The notes under the pieces are model-generated. The model searched no databases, had not been told where the DNA came from, and worked only from the letters and a program-made list of their open reading frames with translations. DNA of 12,897 nucleotides from DAIOHQ01 sp036744635 (GTDB lineage Bacteria > Planctomycetota > Phycisphaerae > Tepidisphaerales > Tepidisphaeraceae), in NCBI GenBank assembly GCA_036744635.1, contig DAIOHQ010000134.1, positions 1-12,897 on the forward strand, read 5' to 3'. Positions 5,115 to 9,958 of this stretch are shown here, in pieces; positions within the stretch are counted from its first letter, which is position 1, and every line of letters begins with the position of its first letter. Both the position numbers and the translations under genes were made by a program.

Positions 5115-7721
5115 TTACTGCGCCGGTTGCTCCGGCTCCGGTCCGTCCACCTTCTTGCGGTTGACCTTGATCCACTCCGCCAGCACGGGAATCACCCGCT
5201 GTTCGCGCGCCAGACCATCGGTGTTGCTGGTCATCTCATACAGCTTGGCCAGCAATTCATGGGCGTCCATGTCGTACGGATCGACGTAGACCGCGTGCAG
5301 GGCATATTGGAGGGCGGGCTCGAGCTTGTGCATGTCGCGATAGAGGCCGGAGATCCGCTTGTCGTATCGGTTGTCCTTCAATTCCACGCTCTCGAGAATC
5401 TTGAGCTGCTCGATCGCCCTTTCCGGCTGGTTGATCTCCTTGGTCAGGTACAGCCCGGCGAGGCGGGCGTGGGGAAGGGCATCGACTGGGCGAATCTTAA
5501 CGATCTCCTCGAACGTTGCCGCCGCCTCCTTGAACTGGCGCGATTTGATCTGGCCATCGCCTTTCTTGCGCAGGTCAGCGTATTTCTTCGACGTTTCCGG
5601 ATCGTAACCCCATGTCGCCACCTGGGCGTCAGTCCAGGCGAAGAACTCGGTGGTGAACTGCGAAAGGCTGCGGCCAATGACTTTGGGGAAGACATCATCC
5701 TGCACGCCGCCTTTGCGGAACTCTTCGAGCATGGTGAGGACCGCCTGGTGGCCGTATGTGTCTTCGAGGTACTTGCAGATCCAGAAGGACTGGGCGTAGG
5801 CGAGTTGGCGGTCGCTGGGCTTTTTGGGGCGGACGAAGCCCCAGGTGAGGCCGTCCATGGTAAACAGTTCGTGCTTCTTGACGGCGTTGTAGAGCATCGG
5901 AACCCATTCCCAGCGCAGGGGCATGTGCTCTTCGTAGACGGCCAGCCCTTCGGTCATCCAGTGGGCGATGCGATTGTCGGTGGCGGCCAGGGTCACGGTA
6001 TGGGTGAACTCGTGGCGCAGCACGTCCGCCCAGTTGTAGGTGCCCATGGTGTTCTCCCCCTTGCGGGGAGAGACCAGGGCGATGACCCGGCCGGTGCTGG
6101 CGCCGACGGTGCCGATCCACGGGGAACCGGTGGTGCGGACGGAGAAGGCATCGTGGGTGGGGAAGACTTCGATGAAAGTCGTGACCGGCGGCTCGCACTT
6201 GAAATCAGCGCAGACGTCCTTGTAGATGCTTTCCAGATATTCGCCAAAATATTCGGGAATCAGGGGGTCTTTTTCGGCATCATAGCTGATGACAAAGTGG
6301 CCTTCCTTGGTTGTCAGCTTGGCGAATTTGTCGAGATCGTCCAGCAGTCGGAGATAGTTGGTGGTGCGGACGTTGAAGGGATCGAGCTCGTGGGCGGCGT
6401 CGAGGGCGAGCCGGGCCAGGTCCTCATCGCCGCTTTGGGTGTAGAGCAGCCCCAGGCCGTTGCGGGCGCCGGTCCACCAGGGGGCGCGCTTGATGGCGAT
6501 CTGGTACATCGCGGCCGAGCGCGGATATTGCCGCAGGGCGGCAAGCTGCTCGGCAACTTCCAGATAGGTCGAGGCATTGTCGGGATCGAGCGTCTCCACA
6601 TGGCGCAGGATTTCGGCGGTCTTGTCGTCCTTGAGCTGCAGAGAGTTGATGGCCGCCAGCAGGCCAAGTGCCTCGAGATTTTTCGGCTGCAGCGCCAGCA
6701 CGTGGGCGACGGGGGCTTCGGCTTCCCTGGCCTTGCGCTGCAGGAGCAGGTTGCGGGCATCGAGCACGTCACCGCGGACGGAATCGCGCTGAATCCTGCG
6801 GATGGCGTCGATCACCTTGTCGGCCTGGTCGAAGTTGTACTGGCTGAGGCCCATTTGGCCGACGATTTCCAGGGCGTGAATATCCTGAGGATTGGCGGCC
6901 AGGGCGGCGTTGATTTCTTCACCGGCCTCCTTTTGCATGTCATGCGAGAGAAAATATTCCCCGGCTGCGACATGCGCCGGCCAGTAGGCGCGGTCAATAA
7001 CGTCGTAGGCCTTGACGAACATGCCGAGGATTTTCTCGTGCAGCTTGGTATCGGCCTGGTAGGCGGAGGTAAGGATGGCGTTGCGGTCGAGTGCCCGGCC
7101 GATGAGGACGACATCCTCGGCATTGTCGAACTTGTCGGGCTGGCTCATCCATTTCTGCAGGAAATTCTGCGGGTCTTCGATGAACCAGGCGTAGGCCTTT
7201 TTGGCGGTATCCATGTCGCCGGTCTCTTCGCTGAACTGGCCGAGATAAAAATGGCCGGCCAGGGAGTCGGGATGCTGCTTGAGATGGTCTTTGAGCAGGG
7301 CGATCGCTTCGGTCCACCAGCCGAGATCGGCCTCAATACGGGCGCGCAGCAACTGGACCTGGGGCTTGTCGATAACGGCAGGATCGGACAGGATTTTCAG
7401 GGCATCGAGTTTGCGGCCGAGGGCGGAGAGGGACTGAGCCTTGACGAGGACCACCTGAACCGCGTCGGCATCCTTGACCTGTTTCAGCGTCACCAGCGAC
7501 AGCTTGTAGCGGCCGGTGAAGGACTGGAGACGGGCCTTGTCGAGATTGTTGTAATAGGCCGGATATTTCAGGGCGGGAAGGTTTTCCGGGACGATGGCGT
7601 CGATCCATTTGGTGGGGATGGTGTCGCGGAGAAAATCTTCCTCCGCTGCCAGTCCCCCGTGAAAGGGCACTGCCACTGCGAGCACACCGATCCATGCTGC
7701 AACCCAAAATCGTGACGACAT
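5115..7721 (-). CDS. Exported TPR protein with HExxH metalloprotease (peptidase MA-like) domain
   Basis: This protein of 868 residues starts with a signal peptide (about 1-26, likely cut near GGLAAEED) and should act in the cell envelope. Residues about 60-460 and 715-840 are helix-turn-helix repeats of TPR character (for example SLAGHFYLGQFSEETGDMDTAK at 153-174, shown in part by pattern A..Y..LG). The centre (about 470-700) is a gluzincin-type domain: zinc ligands H570 and H574 with catalytic E571 in HEFTHT, and a third ligand E591 in WMTEGLAVYEE. This matches the peptidase MA-like group of membrane or exported TPR proteases; the substrate is unknown. The ATG at 7721 has AAGGG five nt upstream, and a possible -10 box lies 67 nt upstream. 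The gene is monocistronic or first of the group leading to the MazG-like gene. Confidence 0.92.
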   Translation of the reverse strand: MSSRFWVAAWIGVLAVAVPFHGGLAAEEDFLRDTIPTKWIDAIVPENLPALKYPAYYNNLDKARLQSFTGRYKLSLVTLKQVKDADAVQVVLVKAQSLSALGRKLDALKILSDPAVIDKPQVQLLRARIEADLGWWTEAIALLKDHLKQHPDSLAGHFYLGQFSEETGDMDTAKKAYAWFIEDPQNFLQKWMSQPDKFDNAEDVVLIGRALDRNAILTSAYQADTKLHEKILGMFVKAYDVIDRAYWPAHVAAGEYFLSHDMQKEAGEEINAALAANPQDIHALEIVGQMGLSQYNFDQADKVIDAIRRIQRDSVRGDVLDARNLLLQRKAREAEAPVAHVLALQPKNLEALGLLAAINSLQLKDDKTAEILRHVETLDPDNASTYLEVAEQLAALRQYPRSAAMYQIAIKRAPWWTGARNGLGLLYTQSGDEDLARLALDAAHELDPFNVRTTNYLRLLDDLDKFAKLTTKEGHFVISYDAEKDPLIPEYFGEYLESIYKDVCADFKCEPPVTTFIEVFPTHDAFSVRTTGSPWIGTVGASTGRVIALVSPRKGENTMGTYNWADVLRHEFTHTVTLAATDNRIAHWMTEGLAVYEEHMPLRWEWVPMLYNAVKKHELFTMDGLTWGFVRPKKPSDRQLAYAQSFWICKYLEDTYGHQAVLTMLEEFRKGGVQDDVFPKVIGRSLSQFTTEFFAWTDAQVATWGYDPETSKKYADLRKKGDGQIKSRQFKEAAATFEEIVKIRPVDALPHARLAGLYLTKEINQPERAIEQLKILESVELKDNRYDKRISGLYRDMHKLEPALQYALHAVYVDPYDMDAHELLAKLYEMTSNTDGLAREQRVIPVLAEWIKVNRKKVDGPEPEQPAQ

Positions 7722-7787
7722 AATGGCCCTTCAAAAGAACGAGGCGTTCATGCAGTGAATGCGCCGTGGAGTCGGAAGTTTCGGTGG

Positions 7788-7793
7788 ATTATA
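7788..7793 (-). promoter_or_regulatory. Possible -10 box of the TPR-protease gene
   Basis: On the - strand this is a perfect TATAAT, 67 nt upstream of the ATG at 7721, in an A/T-richer stretch. No good -35 hexamer is found 16-18 nt further upstream, so the promoter is only partly supported. Confidence 0.35.
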
Positions 7794-7854
7794 GTAGGAG
7801 AATGTTGGAATTTGGGTGGCGGATTTTGGATTGGGCCAGAGAGTGATTTTGAGA

Positions 7855-7963
7855 TGTGGGACATTCTGCGACATTGTGGGACATTGGAATGGCGTAAACA
7901 CTTTTTGAATAGGTAGTTAGGAAAATGTCGCAGGTTTCGCGTTTTTGGCTGAGGTGGGACATT
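7855..7963. repeat. Cluster of GTGGGACATT direct repeats with an internal inverted pair
   Basis: TGTGGGACATT occurs at 7855-7865 and 7875-7885, and GTGGGACATT again at 7954-7963. CTGCGACATT at 7866-7875 is the exact reverse complement of AATGTCGCAG at 7924-7933. So a related 10-mer is used five times in 110 nt in both orientations. It may be a group of protein-binding sites or the body of a dispersed non-coding element. Confidence 0.5.
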
Positions 7964-8000
7964 TGGAAACCCTTTGCTTGGGGTTAAGCGGGTCAATGAT

Positions 8001-8084
8001 GTGCCACGGGTCCGCGAGTGCGCCGACCCGTGTCTTATCGCGTGGTTATGCTGCGAGGTCTCGGAGTACCGAGACCTGTGGCAC
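8001..8084. repeat. 84-nt multi-hairpin element with inverted ends
   Basis: The ends GTGCCAC (8001-8007) and GTGGCAC (8078-8084) are reverse complements. Inside are two further stems: CACGGGTC (8005-8012) with GACCCGTG (8025-8032), and AGGTCTCGG (8056-8064) with CCGAGACCT (8069-8077), the latter closed by a 4-nt loop. The outer and first inner stems overlap by three bases, so they compete or shorten each other. The build resembles a small MITE-like or structured RNA element. It is not a tRNA: no T-loop or D-loop consensus is present. Confidence 0.55.
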
Positions 8085-8187
8085 CAGAAGGGGCGGCTGG
8101 CCACTTGGCCTTGGCAGAAACGTCCCCCCAAAGGGCGCGAATGTTCAGAGAGTCATTGTAGCAGTATGTTAGGGTTTTGTCAAGTAC

Positions 8188-8227
8188 GCGTTCACGCGTT
8201 CACGTGTTCACGTGTTCAAGCGTTCAG
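8188..8227. repeat. Five tandem copies of an 8-nt unit
   Basis: The units at 8188, 8196, 8204, 8212 and 8220 read GCGTTCAC, GCGTTCAC, GTGTTCAC, GTGTTCAA and GCGTTCAG. They abut the half attC-like site at 8228-8259. This is a short microsatellite-like array that may vary in copy number, too short for CRISPR. Confidence 0.75.
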
Positions 8228-8259
8228 CGGCCGCGGTCCAGTGTAGTGGCGGGTTATCC
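8228..8259 (-). other. Degenerate attC-like site, left half only
   Basis: On the - strand, GGATAAC (8259-8253) is followed by CCGCC, an 8-nt variable part and GGACCGCGGC. The flanks are the same as in the site at 8892-8993 (AACCCGCC then GGACCGCGGC), with only the middle differing. The other half is not a good complement; only a CCGCTGAACG-like stretch (8230-8221) resembles it before the tandem repeat takes over. It follows the stop codon of the 8277-8879 gene by 17 nt, where a cassette's own attC would be expected. Confidence 0.45.
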
Positions 8260-8276
8260 GACGGGCCGTGCCGCCG

Positions 8277-8879
8277 TCAGCGCCGACGCTTTACCTTGAA
8301 CTGATACGAAAATCCTTGACCCGGATCAGGATACCGAAAGCCAAGTTCACGCATGAAGTCCACGACTTGCCAGTCGATGAACTCGAACTGGTCCTCCGGG
8401 CGTGCCTTGCCCGGCAGACCATCCTCTGGCCATTCGACTAGGTACGACGCGAGTCGCTCACTCCGTACTCCCGGCACGTGTCGCGCGACCTGATCGGGCG
8501 TCGGGAGCCATTTAGCACGCTCGTCAGCTTTCAGTTCTTCCCAATAGTCCGGAATCGGATTGAACTTGACGGCTTCCTCGCCGTTTACGAACAGCACGAA
8601 CATCCACAGGTCGCCGTCGTGGATGTGAAATGAAAACGTCGGCTTCTTTAGATCGGCGGAGAGTTTGGCGGAGAGTTCATCCCACTCGATAAAGCGATCG
8701 GGATAGACCAACGTGACGCCGCCTTGCGATTCGAGGAGCCGAGCCTCCTGATCCTCTGAAAGCCCGCTCGATGCCCGCTCGAACGTGCCGCCCCGGCTGG
8801 CGACATATTTGGCGACGCACGCCTCAACCTCGGGAGGTTTCGCGCCGACGACCGATGACATCGCCAAAAAAAGTCCCAT
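8277..8879 (-). CDS. Hypothetical protein in a cassette-like unit
   Basis: I do not recognise a family. The 200-residue product is soluble, without a signal peptide or membrane helix, and is rich in Trp, Phe and charged residues. Visible stretches are HIHDGDLWMFVLFVNGEE (about 85-102), KFNPIPDYWEEL, and a C-terminal segment ending GFSYQFKVKRRR. The ATG at 8879 is preceded by GGGAG at a good distance. A longer frame to 8957 would translate through the attC-like site and is rejected. The gene fills the space between two attC-like sites and has the same direction as its neighbour. Small unknown proteins of this kind are usual contents of gene cassettes; some small Trp-rich proteins are immunity proteins, but nothing here shows that. 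Confidence 0.8.
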   Translation of the reverse strand: MGLFLAMSSVVGAKPPEVEACVAKYVASRGGTFERASSGLSEDQEARLLESQGGVTLVYPDRFIEWDELSAKLSADLKKPTFSFHIHDGDLWMFVLFVNGEEAVKFNPIPDYWEELKADERAKWLPTPDQVARHVPGVRSERLASYLVEWPEDGLPGKARPEDQFEFIDWQVVDFMRELGFRYPDPGQGFSYQFKVKRRR

Positions 8880-8891
8880 TGTGCTCCCGTC

Positions 8892-8993
8892 GAATAACGT
8901 AATGCCGTTGAGCGGCCGCGGCGGCGCACGCGCGACGCTCGGCCGCAAGTGAAGCATACCGCCGCCGCGGTCCGCTCCAGCGGCGGGTTATGC
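8892..8993 (-). other. attC-like integron recombination site between two small genes
   Basis: On the - strand the site begins with GCATAAC (8993-8987, R''-like) and ends with GTTATTC (8898-8892, R'-like); these two cores pair in 6 of 7 positions. Between them, 8960-8984 and 8904-8926 form a 23-bp stem with one T-G wobble and exactly two unpaired bases on the same side (t8971 and one c of 8976-8977), with a 33-nt variable end loop (8927-8959). An unpaired spacer (CC against ATTAC) lies between core and stem. Paired cores, an imperfect stem with a few extrahelical bases on one strand, and a total length of 102 nt are the marks of attC sites. The upstream gene's stop codon TAA lies inside the first core, as in many cassettes. 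Confidence 0.7.
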
Positions 8994-9320
8994 CTCTCTG
9001 ATCTCGGCGCAGACCGCCTCGAAGCGATCAAAGTACTTCTTTTCCAGTTCGCTTCGGGGAAGCGAGAACGTTTCTTCGGTATAGCCGAAGCCAAGCTCCT
9101 TCGCGCGCGACACGATCTCCCGCTGAAAATCCTTTTCAAGGTCAACAGCATTCGCGAAGTCACCTGCGTTCCGCATCATGTAATCAGCCCACCAGAGCCA
9201 GTAAAGAAGCGTTTCTATGGCAGACAACGCGTTTGCCCCAACTTTCGCGCGCTTCTCGACGACATCGCCTCCAGCCTCGACGACCCAAGTCTCATGCGAA
9301 GGTGGAGTTCGCTGGGGCAT
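8988..9320 (-). CDS. Small hypothetical protein in a cassette-like unit
   Basis: The 110-residue product is not recognised. It is predicted to be mostly helical and has an aromatic stretch (LLYWLWWADYMM, about residues 38-49) that may be a buried helix; it is too short and has an acidic residue, so a membrane span is uncertain. The C-terminal part is charged (LEKKYFDRFEAVCAEIREA). The ATG at 9320 lies inside a core-like GTTATGC (9323-9317), and the stop codon TAA lies inside the GCATAAC core of the attC-like site. The gene thus fits tightly between two recombination cores, as a mobile cassette gene would. No clear Shine-Dalgarno sequence is seen before this ATG, so translation may start a little further in. 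Confidence 0.75.
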   Translation of the reverse strand: MPQRTPPSHETWVVEAGGDVVEKRAKVGANALSAIETLLYWLWWADYMMRNAGDFANAVDLEKDFQREIVSRAKELGFGYTEETFSLPRSELEKKYFDRFEAVCAEIREA

Positions 9321-9323
9321 AAC
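9317..9323 (-). other. Core-like GTT site at the start of the cassette region
   Basis: On the - strand GTTATGC (9323-9317), in the context GGGATTACCGGTTATGC, resembles the right end of the attC-like site (GGCATTACGTTATTC). No matching left half is found upstream up to the stop of the 9443-9958 gene. It may be the remaining end of a partly lost attC or the insertion point of the first cassette. Confidence 0.35.
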
Positions 9324-9442
9324 CGGTAATCCCTAGCGCGTGGGTAGAAGGAATACGCATCCCATTTGAAGGACGCCGCATGCATTAGAGCAGGCGCCAG
9401 ATCGAGTTGTCAACAAGAGCAAAATCCTGTTGCATTCCACGT

Positions 9443-9958
9443 TTATGGGCTGGTGTGGTAGGCTTGGAAGAGGGGTTCGGGAATGGCGAGGACCTCCAGC
9501 GAAGGAGCGGCCCCCCCTCCGCCATGGGCGGTAGGGGGGGTAAGGAAAATGCACCAGCGTTTGCCATCATGGGAAGGGGCGGGGTCATGGACGATGATGC
9601 GTTTGGAGCGACCCTCGGCCTGCAGACCCGCCGGGACATAGACATAGGCCATCTTGGAGACGGGACATTCCAGGCGGAGGGGAGTAGGGGGGGTATCGGC
9701 ATCGGCCAGGGGGCGAAGGTCGGTGAGTTGTTTGGGAAGCTGCTTGTTGTAGGCGTAGTACATGAGCAGCAATCCGCTAATGTCGTGCAGGCGGGTGGCG
9801 CAGGGATCGTCGCGGACAACCTGAGAGGGATCCACCCGGTTGGCCTGGGTTGCGGCGGGCGCGGGGGTGGGGTGCGAGGTTTTGGCGCGCGGGGCCTGGC
9901 AGGCGGGGCAGGCCAGCAGGAGTAAACCGAGAATGCAGGTGTGAAGCGTGGTACTCAT
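9443..9958 (-). CDS. Probable lipoprotein with pseudopilin-like periplasmic part, coupled to gspD
   Basis: The 171-residue protein starts with a hydrophobic signal and a lipobox-like LLAC (C17; C20 is a second candidate), then a Pro/Ala-rich linker to about 45. The segment 53-108 has the pattern C..RL.DIS.LLL.YY.YNKQLPKQLTDL...L.CP...YVYVP, which resembles the globular part of planctomycete pseudopilins (C...L..I...L..Y...N...P..L..L...CP...Y.Y). It lacks the prepilin leader and the long N-terminal helix. Its ATG (9958-9956) overlaps the gspD stop (9957-9955) as ATGA, so it is translated with the secretin. It may help secretin targeting or secretion in the outer membrane or periplasm; that role is inferred. 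A run of G/C homopolymers near 9531-9541 could cause sequencing errors. It is the last gene of the operon in view. Confidence 0.82.
   Translation of the reverse strand: MSTTLHTCILGLLLLACPACQAPRAKTSHPTPAPAATQANRVDPSQVVRDDPCATRLHDISGLLLMYYAYNKQLPKQLTDLRPLADADTPPTPLRLECPVSKMAYVYVPAGLQAEGRSKRIIVHDPAPSHDGKRWCIFLTPPTAHGGGGAAPSLEVLAIPEPLFQAYHTSP

Larger units (their letters stand above)
7722..8276. other. Repeat-rich intergenic region without a convincing gene
   Basis: This 555-nt gap is less GC-rich than its surroundings near 7780-7980. It contains a possible promoter for the TPR-protease gene (7788-7793), a set of GTGGGACATT repeats (7855-7963), a multi-hairpin element (8001-8084), a tandem 8-nt repeat (8188-8227) and the half attC-like site at 8228-8259. 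A 127-codon open frame on the - strand (7748-8131) passes through these repeats and has no recognisable domain or start signal. Confidence 0.6.

Noticed and set aside
5127..7715. 862-codon open frame on the + strand opposite the TPR-protease gene
   Set aside because: It mirrors the real gene almost exactly, is a known effect of GC-rich codon use, and its product (Gly/Val/Asp-rich, no domain) looks unnatural; the - strand gene has a signal peptide and a catalytic motif.
8001..8084. Cloverleaf-like fold as a tRNA gene
   Set aside because: No T-loop (GTTCRANNC) or D-loop consensus, no proper anticodon arm, and the acceptor-like stem overlaps an inner stem.
7748..8131. 127-codon open frame on the - strand in the repeat region
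   Set aside because: It runs through the multi-hairpin and direct-repeat elements, has no ribosome binding site or domain, and its composition is Ser/Pro/His/Arg-rich as in non-coding sequence.
8188..8227. CRISPR array
   Set aside because: The units are 8 nt and directly adjacent, with no spacers and no cas genes.
8880..8957. N-terminal extension of the 200-residue cassette gene to 8957
   Set aside because: It would translate the attC-like stem; the ATG at 8879 has a good ribosome binding site.
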